A stretch of DNA of 63,171 bases from an uncultured Pelagibacteraceae bacterium (GTDB lineage Bacteria; Pseudomonadota; Alphaproteobacteria; Pelagibacterales; Pelagibacteraceae). A program made the position numbers and the translations under genes. This document shows, one piece after another, positions 1 to 9,489 of this stretch. The stretch is taken from the NCBI GenBank assembly GCA_902571095.1, contig CACGAV010000004.1, positions 1 to 63,171 of the forward strand, in the 5' to 3' direction. The stretch's first letter is position 1. Every line of letters begins with the position of its first letter. Below the pieces are notes generated by a model. The model made no database searches and was not told where the DNA came from. It saw only the letters and a list, made by a program, of their open reading frames with translations.

Positions 1-576
1 CCTGTTTAAACAAAACAACTCAACATTAAATGTAAGCGCGCTTATTACCGTTTTATTTTCATTTGTTTTCTCTTTTCTAACAATAAAATACCTGCTAATT
101 ATAATCCCAGATCGACTTACACCTGGAATCAGAGCCAAAATTTGAAAGCAACCAATTATTATTGCATTTTTAAAACTAAAATTATTTTTAATATTAAAGG
201 TCATTTGAAATTTGTCTGAAAAATAAAGCAATATACCAAACAATATAGTAGTCCATCCCATAAACTCTAAAGTTCTTAAATTTGTTACTAATTGGTATTT
301 TATTAAAAATAAACCTACAACACCAAGAGGTATTGATGAAATTATCATTTTAAAAAATAAATTTTTATTTTTAGAAAATTCAAATATTTCTTTCTTGAAA
401 AAAAGTAGTACAGCAATTAATGATCCAAAGTGGGCACTAACATTAATTACAAGCTCAATATCTTTATAGCCAAAAATTTTACTTAATACATTTACATGCG
501 CAGAAGAACTAACTGGAACAAATTCAGCGATACCTTGTATAATAGTGATTATTAGAATTTGAAGAATATTTTCCAT
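1..576 (-). CDS. uppP: Undecaprenyl-diphosphatase UppP/BacA, N-terminal 192 codons, cut by the window edge
   Basis: This integral membrane enzyme recycles undecaprenyl pyrophosphate to the monophosphate carrier lipid for peptidoglycan and glycan export. The frame opens at ATG 576 and runs off the window at base 1. The first residues MENILQILIITIIQGIAEF are followed by PVSSSAH, the family's (Q/E)xxxE and SSSAH active-site region, and PGVSRSG, the second conserved motif, lies near residue 152. Hydrophobic segments lie between them. After SRSG the residues (IIISRYFIVRKEKT and onward) do not look like the usual R..(E/D)AA.FSFLL stretch, so the protein is divergent there or carries a frameshift. 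It is transcribed divergently from gltD. The family assignment is firm; intactness cannot be judged here. Confidence 0.85.
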   Translation of the reverse strand, partial: MENILQILIITIIQGIAEFVPVSSSAHVNVLSKIFGYKDIELVINVSAHFGSLIAVLLFFKKEIFEFSKNKNLFFKMIISSIPLGVVGLFLIKYQLVTNLRTLEFMGWTTILFGILLYFSDKFQMTFNIKNNFSFKNAIIIGCFQILALIPGVSRSGIIISRYFIVRKEKTNENKTVISALTFNVELFCLNR

Positions 577-743
577 TCTTAATATTATTGTTTATATTTA
601 ATTCAACTATGGAGATCACTCAAAATATTGCATATCAGGTATGCGACTAAATACATCTAAAATAAAGGATTTTTATAAAAATAAGTAAATAGTTGTGACC
701 TAATTTTACTTTAATTTTGCGTTAATTTAATTATCTTCTGCCA

Positions 744-2183
744 ATGTCTGAAAAAATGCTCAAGTTTGTTAATTTAGATCAACAATCTCCACCTAAAAGA
801 TCTGTTGACCAAAGGAAAACAGATTTCAAGGAAATTTATGATGAATATATAAATAAAAAAGCTAAAGAGCAATCTAGCAGGTGCTCACAGTGCGGAGTAC
901 CATTCTGTCAAGTTCATTGTCCACTACACAATAATATACCGGATTGGTTAAAATTAACCGCAGAGGGAAGATTGCAGGATGCTTATGAACTTTCTCAAAG
1001 CACAAATAATATGCCAGAAGTTTGTGGAAGAATATGCCCACAAGATAGACTATGTGAAGGTAATTGTGTGATTGAACAATCGGGTCACGGAACTGTAACA
1101 ATTGGTTCAGTTGAAAAATATATTACAGATACCGCATGGGAAAAAGGATGGGTTAAACCTATAAAAGTTGAAAAGCAAAAAAAACAGACCGTTGGAATAA
1201 TCGGGGCAGGACCAGCTGGATTGGCTTGTGCAGAAGAATTGAGAAAACTTGGTTATCAAATTACAGTTTACGATAGATACGACCGTCCAGGAGGTTTATT
1301 AATTTATGGTATACCCAACTTTAAATTAGAAAAATTTGTTGTCGAAAGAAGAACTAAACTTCTAAAAGATTCGGGCATTAAATTCAAACAAAATTTTGAA
1401 GTCGGAAAAAATCTAACGCTTGAACAATTAAAAGAAAAACATGATGCGGTATTAATAGCTACAGGAGTTTATAAACCTAGAAATGTTGATATACCGGGTA
1501 ATAATTTAGGAAATATTTTTCCTGCAATGGAATTTTTAACAGCATCAAATAAAAAGGGTTTGGGAGACCAAGTAGACTTATTTGATGATGGAACACTTAA
1601 CGCTGAAAATAAAAAAGTTGTAGTTGTTGGTGGAGGTGATACCGCGATGGATTGCGTCAGAACAGCTGTTAGACAAAATGCTAAATCCGTTAAATGTTTA
1701 TATAGAAGAGACCGTGAAAACATGCCTGGGTCTGCTAGAGAGGTAGGAAATGCTATAGAGGAAGGCGTAGAGTTTTTATGGTTGTCGAATCCAAAAAAAT
1801 TTATTGGCCAAAAAAACGTTAAAGCTGTTGAAGTTCAGAAAATGAAATTAGGTGACCCAGATTCTTCAGGAAGAAAAAAACCTGTTGTTATCGAAAATTC
1901 AAACTATGAATTAGAAGCTGATATTGTTATTAAAGCTTTGGGTTTTGATCCTGAAAATTTACCCAAGTTATTTAATTCAGAAAATTTATCTGTATCTAAG
2001 TGGGGAACAATAAAGATTGACCTAACGTCAATGCAGACCAATATACCTGGAGTATTTGCTGCTGGAGATATTGTTAGAGGTGCATCGTTAGTTGTTTGGG
2101 CAATAAGAGATGGTAGAGATGCTGCAACTCAAATCGAGAAATACTTAAAATCAATTGAATTAAGAAAAGGTGTGGCTGCTTGA
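744..2183 (+). CDS. gltD: Glutamate synthase (NADPH) small subunit
   Basis: The protein (479 aa) is the GltD subunit, which takes electrons from NADPH via FAD and iron-sulfur clusters and passes them to the large subunit for glutamate synthesis from glutamine and 2-oxoglutarate. Two cysteine groups for [4Fe-4S] clusters are visible: Cys47, 50, 55, 59 (CSQCGVPFCQVHC) and Cys94, 98, 104, 108 (CGRICPQDRLCEGNC). The FAD dinucleotide fold GAGPAG is at about 154-159 and the NADPH fold VVVVGGGDTAMDC at about 292-304. The C-terminal AAGDIVRGASLVVWAI matches the FAD-binding end of the family. Its TGA overlaps the TTG start of gltB by four bases, so the two are probably translationally coupled. The order gltD-gltB is the reverse of the enterobacterial one. 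No convincing Shine-Dalgarno sequence precedes the ATG. Confidence 0.96.
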   Translation: MSEKMLKFVNLDQQSPPKRSVDQRKTDFKEIYDEYINKKAKEQSSRCSQCGVPFCQVHCPLHNNIPDWLKLTAEGRLQDAYELSQSTNNMPEVCGRICPQDRLCEGNCVIEQSGHGTVTIGSVEKYITDTAWEKGWVKPIKVEKQKKQTVGIIGAGPAGLACAEELRKLGYQITVYDRYDRPGGLLIYGIPNFKLEKFVVERRTKLLKDSGIKFKQNFEVGKNLTLEQLKEKHDAVLIATGVYKPRNVDIPGNNLGNIFPAMEFLTASNKKGLGDQVDLFDDGTLNAENKKVVVVGGGDTAMDCVRTAVRQNAKSVKCLYRRDRENMPGSAREVGNAIEEGVEFLWLSNPKKFIGQKNVKAVEVQKMKLGDPDSSGRKKPVVIENSNYELEADIVIKALGFDPENLPKLFNSENLSVSKWGTIKIDLTSMQTNIPGVFAAGDIVRGASLVVWAIRDGRDAATQIEKYLKSIELRKGVAA

Positions 2184-5100
2184 AATTATATAGAAAAAAT
2201 AAAAAAATCTTAGAAGAAAATTACTCATACGATTCATCACTTGAGCACGATGCATGTGGCGTGGGTCTTATAACCTCACTTGATGGAAAAAAAAAGAGGG
2301 AAGTCGTTGAATATGGAATTCAGTCCCTTAAAGCGGTTTGGCATAGAGGTGCTGTTGATGCTGATGGTAAATCTGGTGATGGGGCAGGTATATGTATTGA
2401 AATACCAAAAGAATTCTTTTTGGAAAAAATAAAAGATACAGGACATAGTCACGAAGGTGAAAACCAATTATGTGTTGGAATGATTTTTTTGCCTAGAACA
2501 GAGTATGCCGAACAAGAAAAATCTAAAACTATTATTGAGCAAGTTCTTATCGAAAACGATTTTTATATTTACGGCTGGAGACAAGTTCCAGTAAACTCGT
2601 CTGTTCTAGGGGAAACTGCAGACTCAAACAGACCTGAAATTACCCAAGTAATTTTTAAAAGCAATAAATTGATGGAAAGAGATGATCTTGAGAGAGTACT
2701 TTATGAGTCGAGAAAAAAGATACTAAAAATTACAAGAGGACAACAAATAAATGATCTCTATATCTGTTCACTTAGTTCTCGTTCAATAATTTATAAAGGA
2801 ATGTTTTTAGCAGAGGCATTATCTGATTTTTATCCAGATCTGAAAGATAAAAGATTTATTTCAAGATATGCTATTTTTCATCAAAGATTTTCAACAAATA
2901 CATTTCCAAGCTGGAAATTAGCACAACCTTTTAGATGTTTAGCGCATAATGGAGAAATCAATACCCTTAAGGGAAATATAAATTGGATGAAAATACATGA
3001 GCAAGACATGTCGAGTAATTTATTTAAAAATGTCGAAGATCTGAAACCAGTTATTACTCCAGGTAATTCTGACTCAGCTGCATTAGATAATGTTTTTGAA
3101 TTGTTAATACATTCCGGAAAAACTGTGCCTTTGATTAAGCTGATGATGATGCCAGATGCTTGGTCAAAAAGAAATAAAATTTTACCAAAATCACACCAAC
3201 AGCTTTTTGATGTCTTAAATAGTACAATAGAACCTTGGGACGGTCCCGCAGCGATTTGTGCTTCAGATAGTAAATGGGCTATAGCCGCAACTGACAGAAA
3301 TGGATTAAGACCACTTAGATATTCAATTACTACAGATAAGATATTTTGTGCAGGATCAGAAACAGGAATGGTTGAAATTCCTGAAAAGAAAATACTAGAG
3401 AAAGGAAGACTTGGTCCAGGTCAATTAATTGCAGTTAATTTAAAAAAAGGTAAGATATTTAAAGATAAAGAGATTAAGGACTATTTATCAAAAGATTACA
3501 AGCAGTTTAATAAACAAATAATCCATCTAGATAAAAAAATAACAACAGAAAAAGAGTTTGCTAATTATTCACAGGAGAGTTTGCGAAAAAGACAATATCT
3601 TTCTGGATACAGTATTGAAGATTTAGAATTAATATTGCATCCAATGGTCGAAGATGCAAAAGAAGCAACAGGATCAATGGGTGATGATACCCCTGTAGCT
3701 GTATTGTCAAATCATTACCGACCAATTTCACATTACTTTAGACAGAATTTTAGTCAGGTTACAAACCCACCAATCGATTCCTTGAGAGAGAATAATGTGA
3801 TGAGTTTAAAAACACGATTTGGAAATTTAGGCAATATCTTAGATTTTGAAAATCTGACAAAAGAAAATATATATGTTTTGGACAGTCCAATATTAACTAA
3901 TTCACAATTAAAAAAATTTAAATCAATATTTTCTGCAAAAGTTAGAATTATAGATTGTACTTTTAGTGTTAAAGAAAGTTTAAAAGAAAGAATCGAAAAA
4001 ATAAGAGTCGAAGCAGAAATAGCGGTAAGAGAAGGTGCAAACCATCTTATTCTTTCTGATAAGAATATTTCGAACGAAAGAGCTGTTGTACCAATGATTT
4101 TAGCAGTTGGTGCCGTTCATTCGAATTTAATTAAACTTTGCATTAGAGGATATGCTTCAATAAATGTAGAAACTTCCGAAGCAATGGATACCCATTCATT
4201 CGCAGTTCTCATAGGAGTTGGAGCAACTACAATTAACCCATATTTAGCTATTGATAGTATTCGACAAAGGTTTGAAAAAAAATTATTTGGTAAATTAGAT
4301 TTTGAGACCTGTGTAATTAGATTCAAAAAATCAATTAATGCGGGTCTACTAAAAATAATGTCTAAAATGGGAATATCTGTTTTAAGTTCTTACAGAGGCG
4401 GATGTAACTTCGAAGCTGTTGGTTTAAGCAGAGGATTGGTAGCAGATTATTTTCCTGGCATGATATCAAGAATATCTGGAATTGGCGTTTCTGGAATTGA
4501 GAAAAAAATTAAAGAATTACATTCCAAAGCTTATCAGAAAAATGTTGTGGTTCTTCCAATTGGGGGACTTTATAAATACCGAAAAACCGGAGAGGACCAT
4601 CAATTTCAAGGAAATCTTATTCATTTGCTACAGCATTCTGTAGGAAAAAATTCATATGATCTTTTTAAAAAATATACTGATGGAATTCATAAACTAAACC
4701 CAACAAATTTAAGAGATCTTTTAGAATTTAGAAGTTCAAATAAGTCTATAAATATTGACGAAGTAGAGTCCATTGAAAAAATCACGCCTAGATTTGGAAG
4801 TGGAAGCATGTCCCATGGCGCTCTTTCATCCGAGGCACATGAAACTTTAGCAATAGGAATGAATAGAATTAAAGGTGCATCTTGCAGTGGCGAAGGTGGT
4901 GAGGATGAAAAAAGATTTAAATTTTTAGAAAATGGAGATTCTGCAAATTCTAAAGTAAAACAAGTGGCATCAGCAAGATTTGGAGTTACTGTTAAATACT
5001 TAAACAATTGTAAAGAGATTGAAATAAAAATTGCACAAGGTGCAAAGCCCGGAGAAGGTGGACAATTACCCGGGTTCAAAGTTACAAAAGAAATTGCAAG

Positions 5101-6679
5101 ATTGCGTCATTCTACTCCTGGAGTAACTTTGATATCACCTCCACCTCATCATGATATTTATTCTATAGAAGATTTGGCTCAATTAATTTATGATTTAAAA
5201 CAAGTAAATCCAAAAGCTAGAGTTGGAGTAAAATTAGTTGCTTCAACTGGCATAGGAACCATTGCAGCTGGAGTTGCGAAAGCTAAAGCTGATATAATTT
5301 TAATCTCTGGGCATTCTGGCGGAACAGGTGCAAGCCCTCAAACGAGTGTAAAATATGCTGGTGTTCCATGGGAAATGGGATTAACAGAAGCAAATCAAAT
5401 TCTAACTCTCAATCAACTTCGACACAAAGTAACACTAAGAACCGATGGTGGAATTAAAACTGGCAGAGATGTTGTGATGGCAGCCATGATGGGCGCAGAA
5501 GAATTTGGAATGGGTACATCATCACTTATAGCAATGGGATGTATAATGGTTAGACAATGTCATTCAAATACATGTCCAGTTGGTGTTTGCTCACAAGATG
5601 AAAAACTTAGAGCAAAGTTTTCAGGCACTCCAGAAAAAGTTGTTAATTTTTTCACTTTTGTAGCTATGGAGGTAAGAGAAATTTTAGCCTCTTTAGGATT
5701 TAGGTCTTTAAAAGATGTTATTGGCAGAACAGATTTACTTTACCAGGTCAGTAGAGGCTCACCCAATCTTGATGATTTAGATTTAAACCCTTTATTGGTG
5801 AAAACTGACCCGGGAGATAACACAAGATATTCAGCAAGTGATTTAATAAACCATGTGCCTGATAATAATATTGATGAAAAAGTATGGAGCCAAATTAAAG
5901 ACGAACTAAAACAAAACAATAAAATGACATTAAATGAAACTGCAAAGAATACAGACAGAGCAATTGGAACAAAATTATCCCATTATATTTTTAATAAGTT
6001 TGGGGAAAATTTTACAAGTGAAGCATTAAATATTTCTTTAAAAGGTTCTGCAGGTCAATCCTTAGGAGCTTTTTTATGCAAAAGTATTAAGATTAAGTTG
6101 TTTGGTGATGCAAACGATTATGTAGCAAAAGGATTATCTGGTGGAAAAATTGTAGTAGTGCCCTCAAAAGATAATAATTTTAAATCAAATGAAAATACAA
6201 TTATTGGAAATACAGTTCTGTATGGAGCGACTTCAGGAAAATTATTTGCATCAGGAAAAGCTGGTGAAAGATTTGCTGTAAGAAACTCAGGTGCTATTTC
6301 AGTAGTAGAGGGCTGTGATGCAAATGGTTGTGAGTATATGACTGGAGGTGAGGTTTATATCTTAGGCAGAGTTGGAGACAACTTTGCAGCTGGAATGACA
6401 GGTGGGATGGCATTTGTCTATGATCCAGAAAATATTTTTGAGAACTATGTAAATTCAACAACAGTTGTTTGGCAGAAACCAGAAACTAAATATTGGAAAG
6501 AAAGGTTAAAAACTGTTTTGGAAGAATATAATTCAGAGACTCAATCTGAAATATCTCATCAAATTTTACAAAACTTTTCTGATGAAGTTGCAAATTTCAA
6601 ACAAGTTTGTCCAATAGAAATGTTGAATAAACTGCAAAATCCAATTACTCTAAAGAAAAATATTTTAGAGACCGGATAA
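2180..6679 (+). CDS. gltB: Glutamate synthase (NADPH) large subunit
   Basis: This 1499-aa cytosolic enzyme hydrolyses glutamine and transfers the ammonia to 2-oxoglutarate. The N-terminal class II glutamine amidotransferase domain starts at Cys26 (EHDACGVGL), so a 25-residue propeptide should be removed to expose the nucleophile. The central domain follows, then the FMN-binding synthase domain (about 830-1250), which contains GAKPGEGGQLPG and the 3Fe-4S cysteine motif CIMVRQCHSNTCPVGVC near 1120-1140. The C-terminal GXGXG beta-helix runs from about 1290 (GSAGQSLGAF onward). The start is TTG at 2180 within the overlap TTGA with gltD. Length is normal for the bacterial large subunit. No domain is missing. 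Confidence 0.97.
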   Translation: MKLYRKNKKILEENYSYDSSLEHDACGVGLITSLDGKKKREVVEYGIQSLKAVWHRGAVDADGKSGDGAGICIEIPKEFFLEKIKDTGHSHEGENQLCVGMIFLPRTEYAEQEKSKTIIEQVLIENDFYIYGWRQVPVNSSVLGETADSNRPEITQVIFKSNKLMERDDLERVLYESRKKILKITRGQQINDLYICSLSSRSIIYKGMFLAEALSDFYPDLKDKRFISRYAIFHQRFSTNTFPSWKLAQPFRCLAHNGEINTLKGNINWMKIHEQDMSSNLFKNVEDLKPVITPGNSDSAALDNVFELLIHSGKTVPLIKLMMMPDAWSKRNKILPKSHQQLFDVLNSTIEPWDGPAAICASDSKWAIAATDRNGLRPLRYSITTDKIFCAGSETGMVEIPEKKILEKGRLGPGQLIAVNLKKGKIFKDKEIKDYLSKDYKQFNKQIIHLDKKITTEKEFANYSQESLRKRQYLSGYSIEDLELILHPMVEDAKEATGSMGDDTPVAVLSNHYRPISHYFRQNFSQVTNPPIDSLRENNVMSLKTRFGNLGNILDFENLTKENIYVLDSPILTNSQLKKFKSIFSAKVRIIDCTFSVKESLKERIEKIRVEAEIAVREGANHLILSDKNISNERAVVPMILAVGAVHSNLIKLCIRGYASINVETSEAMDTHSFAVLIGVGATTINPYLAIDSIRQRFEKKLFGKLDFETCVIRFKKSINAGLLKIMSKMGISVLSSYRGGCNFEAVGLSRGLVADYFPGMISRISGIGVSGIEKKIKELHSKAYQKNVVVLPIGGLYKYRKTGEDHQFQGNLIHLLQHSVGKNSYDLFKKYTDGIHKLNPTNLRDLLEFRSSNKSINIDEVESIEKITPRFGSGSMSHGALSSEAHETLAIGMNRIKGASCSGEGGEDEKRFKFLENGDSANSKVKQVASARFGVTVKYLNNCKEIEIKIAQGAKPGEGGQLPGFKVTKEIARLRHSTPGVTLISPPPHHDIYSIEDLAQLIYDLKQVNPKARVGVKLVASTGIGTIAAGVAKAKADIILISGHSGGTGASPQTSVKYAGVPWEMGLTEANQILTLNQLRHKVTLRTDGGIKTGRDVVMAAMMGAEEFGMGTSSLIAMGCIMVRQCHSNTCPVGVCSQDEKLRAKFSGTPEKVVNFFTFVAMEVREILASLGFRSLKDVIGRTDLLYQVSRGSPNLDDLDLNPLLVKTDPGDNTRYSASDLINHVPDNNIDEKVWSQIKDELKQNNKMTLNETAKNTDRAIGTKLSHYIFNKFGENFTSEALNISLKGSAGQSLGAFLCKSIKIKLFGDANDYVAKGLSGGKIVVVPSKDNNFKSNENTIIGNTVLYGATSGKLFASGKAGERFAVRNSGAISVVEGCDANGCEYMTGGEVYILGRVGDNFAAGMTGGMAFVYDPENIFENYVNSTTVVWQKPETKYWKERLKTVLEEYNSETQSEISHQILQNFSDEVANFKQVCPIEMLNKLQNPITLKKNILETG

Positions 6680-6685
6680 TAATAA

Positions 6686-7684
6686 ATGAAAATATTGATA
6701 ACGGGTGGTTGCGGGTTTATAGGCTCAAGTCTTGCTATTTTTTTAAAAGAAAAAATTAAAAAAGCGCAAATTACTAGTATTGATAATTTATCAAGAAAAG
6801 GCTCAACTTTTAATAAGAATAGAATTACAAAAAATAAAATTCCTAATATTAAAGTAAATATTTCTAAGTTCAGTAGCATAAAAAAATTAAAAAAATACGA
6901 TTTAGTAATACATTGTGCTGCAGAACCAGCTATAGAGGCATCTAGAAAAAAAATAGAAGAGGTATTTGATTCTAATTTATTAGGTACTTTCAATATTTTA
7001 AAGAAATGTGCTAAAGATAATTCAGATATTATCTATCTATCAAGTTCGAGAGTTTATTCGATTGAAAATTTATACAAACTAAGAAAAAAAGGAACAGTTA
7101 AAGAAAACTTTAATATAAATAATCCAAAGTCTATTTATGGATTTACAAAACTGAGTTCAGAATTATTGATAAAGGAATATGCTTATTTGTATAAAATAAA
7201 ATACTTAATTAATAGGGTAGCTTTAGTATCTGGCCCTTGGCAATTTGGTAAAGAAGAGCAAGGTTTTGTAAGTTTATGGTTATGGAGACATCTTAATAAT
7301 TTAAAACTTAAATATATTGGTTTCGGCGGTACTGGAAAGCAAGTGCGAGATGTGCTTCATATTGATGATCTTTGCGAATTAATATTGTTACAAATAAAAA
7401 AAATAAAAAAAATAAATAATAAACTTTTAAATGTTGGTGGTGGCAGGAAAAATTCAATTAATCTTTTACAATTAACCAAACTAGCATCTAATATAACTAA
7501 AAACAAAATTAAGATTGGCAAAATCAAAAAAACCTCATCTTATGATGTACCTTATTTTATTTCAGATTTAAATTATGTAAAAAAACTCTATAAATGGGAA
7601 CCTAAAAGAAATTTAAAAAAAGTTGTTGCAGACCTTTATTTTTGGATGTTGCATCACAACTCTATTCTTAAAAAATATTTTTAA
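6686..7684 (+). CDS. NAD-dependent sugar epimerase/dehydratase, CDP-paratose 2-epimerase-like
   Basis: This is an extended short-chain dehydrogenase of 332 aa acting on a nucleotide sugar. The NAD fold GGCGFIG lies at 7-13, and the catalytic Ser119-121 and Tyr151/Lys155 (YGFTK) are all present. The stretch SGPWQFGKEEQGFVSLWLWR and GKQVRDVLHIDDL resemble CDP-paratose/CDP-tyvelose 2-epimerases more than GalE, but the substrate is not established by sequence. It starts six bases after gltB and converges on the alpha/beta hydrolase gene, overlapping its 3' end by 17 bp. With galE and the following glycosyltransferase it forms a small surface-sugar block inserted between gltB and thrS. Confidence 0.8.
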   Translation: MKILITGGCGFIGSSLAIFLKEKIKKAQITSIDNLSRKGSTFNKNRITKNKIPNIKVNISKFSSIKKLKKYDLVIHCAAEPAIEASRKKIEEVFDSNLLGTFNILKKCAKDNSDIIYLSSSRVYSIENLYKLRKKGTVKENFNINNPKSIYGFTKLSSELLIKEYAYLYKIKYLINRVALVSGPWQFGKEEQGFVSLWLWRHLNNLKLKYIGFGGTGKQVRDVLHIDDLCELILLQIKKIKKINNKLLNVGGGRKNSINLLQLTKLASNITKNKIKIGKIKKTSSYDVPYFISDLNYVKKLYKWEPKRNLKKVVADLYFWMLHHNSILKKYF

Positions 7685-8444
7685 TTATTCTATCTAATTC
7701 AGAGGTAATTCTCTTGAGATTTTTTTTGTTAGAGAGACTATGATCTCCATTTTTTATAACTACTATTCTTTTTTTTGCTTTTGTGAATAAAGTTAAAACT
7801 TTCTTAGAGAAAGAAACTGGAACTGCATCATCCTTTTGACCGTGAAACATTGTTACATTTATTCTTAGACTTATTTTTTTTGATAAAACCTTATTTTTTC
7901 TCCCATCCTTTATCAATTGATAGGTTACAGGATATTCATATTGTTTTTGTTTATTATTTGGATTACCGTGTTTAATTATACTTATACCTTTCGAAATTAT
8001 TTCCTGCCTAATTTTTTTTGGGAATTTCTTCCACATAAGTCTTTCCAAAAACTCTGGAGCTGAACCTATGCCAATAAAACCCTTAATTTGTTTTTTAAAA
8101 AATTTAAATTGATTTAAAGAAATCCATGCTCCCATACTAGAACCAATTAAAATAAAGCTGTTTTTTCTTACAATTTTTTTTATTGATCTTTTAACATCAC
8201 TTGACCATTTACTTATATTTCCCTGGGTAAATTCTCCAGATGATTTACCATGTCCAGAATATTCTACTGCTAAAAATCCCAATTTATTTTTTTTTGCATA
8301 CTTTCTAAATGCAGCAGGCTTTTCCCCGTCAATATCCGACATAAAGCCAGGTAAAAAAATTATATATAGTTTTTTTTTGTAATAATTGACCAAATATCTA
8401 AGTTTTTTTGTTCTAGATATTTTTAGGTATCTAAATTTTTTCAT
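7668..8444 (-). CDS. Alpha/beta-hydrolase (ABHD10-like thioesterase/esterase)
   Basis: The 258-aa protein has a serine-hydrolase layout: nucleophile Ser103 in GSSMG, an acid at Asp205/206 in GQKDDAVP, and His235 in NGDHSLS. The oxyanion region is LPGFMSDIDG (31-40), and EYSGHGKSSG (61-70) is typical of the small ABHD10/YqiA-type hydrolases. There is no signal peptide, so it is probably cytosolic. The substrate is unknown; related proteins hydrolyse thioesters or small esters. The N-terminal 25 residues are very rich in Lys and Arg. It is on the opposite strand to its sugar-gene neighbours, overlaps the upstream epimerase tail to tail, and is divergent from galE with only 73 bases between the starts. 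Confidence 0.75.
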   Translation of the reverse strand: MKKFRYLKISRTKKLRYLVNYYKKKLYIIFLPGFMSDIDGEKPAAFRKYAKKNKLGFLAVEYSGHGKSSGEFTQGNISKWSSDVKRSIKKIVRKNSFILIGSSMGAWISLNQFKFFKKQIKGFIGIGSAPEFLERLMWKKFPKKIRQEIISKGISIIKHGNPNNKQKQYEYPVTYQLIKDGRKNKVLSKKISLRINVTMFHGQKDDAVPVSFSKKVLTLFTKAKKRIVVIKNGDHSLSNKKNLKRITSELDRIIKNIF

Positions 8445-8517
8445 ATAAATTAAATATAATTAATCTGATAATATATTATTTTGTGATTTAATTTAAATAA
8501 ATGTTAAATTCATCAAT

Positions 8518-9489
8518 ATGAACATTCTATTAACTGGTGGGGCAGGTTACATTGGAAGCCACACCGCATTATCCTTAATTGATAAAGGCCACTCCGTAAC
8601 AGTTGTTGACAACCTGATAACTGGCAATAAGACACTGATACCTGCAAAGGCAAAGTATTACGATTTTGATATTGCTGATGAAAGTTCAATACAAAAAATT
8701 ATAAAAGAAAATAAATTTCATATGGCTATGCATTTTGCCGGACTTACAAGAGTAGACGAGTCAATTAAATACCCTGAAAAATATCAACTACATAATTTTG
8801 AAAAATCAAAAATATTTTTTTCCTCATGCATAAAAAACAATCTTAAAAATATTATATTTTCTTCAAGTGCTGGAGTTTATGGGAATAGTAATTCTGATAA
8901 TTTAACTGAAGATAGTGAGTTAAAACCTATTAATCCCTATGCTAACTCAAAATATAAAATAGAAAATCTTTTAATTGAAATTTCAAAAAAAGAAAAACTC
9001 AATTATACAATTTTAAGATATTTTAATGTTGCAGGTGCAGATAAAAATAATAGGTCTGGTCTTATTTCCAAGTCTTCCTCGAATTTAATCAAAGTTCTTT
9101 GCGAAGTAGTAAACAAAAAAAGAGAAAAAATTATAATAAACGGAAACGACTACAAAACAAAAGATGGAACAGCAGTAAGAGATTTTATTCATGTTACAGA
9201 TATAGCTGATATGCATGTATTAGCCGCAAATAATCTTTTAAAAAATGGCACATCAAATATTTATAATTGCGGTTATGGGAATGGATATTCTGTAAAAGAA
9301 GTTATTGCTGAGATGGAAAATATTATAAAAAATAAATTACAAGTTGAGATAGGTCCTAGAAGACCAAACGATATTGCAGTTTCAATTGCAAATAGCGATA
9401 AATTTAAAAAAGAATTTAATTGGAAACCGAGGTTTAATAATTTAAATTATATTTTAAGATCTGCATTAGAGTGGGAAAAAATTAATTGA
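8518..9489 (+). CDS. galE: UDP-glucose 4-epimerase
   Basis: This cytosolic enzyme interconverts UDP-glucose and UDP-galactose (or the N-acetyl forms) to supply glycan synthesis. The 323-aa sequence has the NAD motif TGGAGYIGSH at 6-15, a Ser-Ser-Ser run at 115-117, and Tyr141/Lys145 (YANSK). It also shows the GalE-type LRYFNVAGAD and DGTAVRDFIHVTDIA segments, which distinguish it from the looser epimerases in this window. The product is slightly shorter than the usual 330-340 aa. It begins 73 bases from the divergent hydrolase gene, and its TGA overlaps the next ATG by one base (TGATG), so the glycosyltransferase is probably coupled to it. Confidence 0.88.
   Translation: MNILLTGGAGYIGSHTALSLIDKGHSVTVVDNLITGNKTLIPAKAKYYDFDIADESSIQKIIKENKFHMAMHFAGLTRVDESIKYPEKYQLHNFEKSKIFFSSCIKNNLKNIIFSSSAGVYGNSNSDNLTEDSELKPINPYANSKYKIENLLIEISKKEKLNYTILRYFNVAGADKNNRSGLISKSSSNLIKVLCEVVNKKREKIIINGNDYKTKDGTAVRDFIHVTDIADMHVLAANNLLKNGTSNIYNCGYGNGYSVKEVIAEMENIIKNKLQVEIGPRRPNDIAVSIANSDKFKKEFNWKPRFNNLNYILRSALEWEKIN

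Noticed and set aside
627-646. Short hairpin GCATA-TCAGG-TATGC upstream of gltD
   Set aside because: Only a 5-bp stem without a T run. No riboswitch core (such as a glycine aptamer) could be recognised in the 167-base gap.
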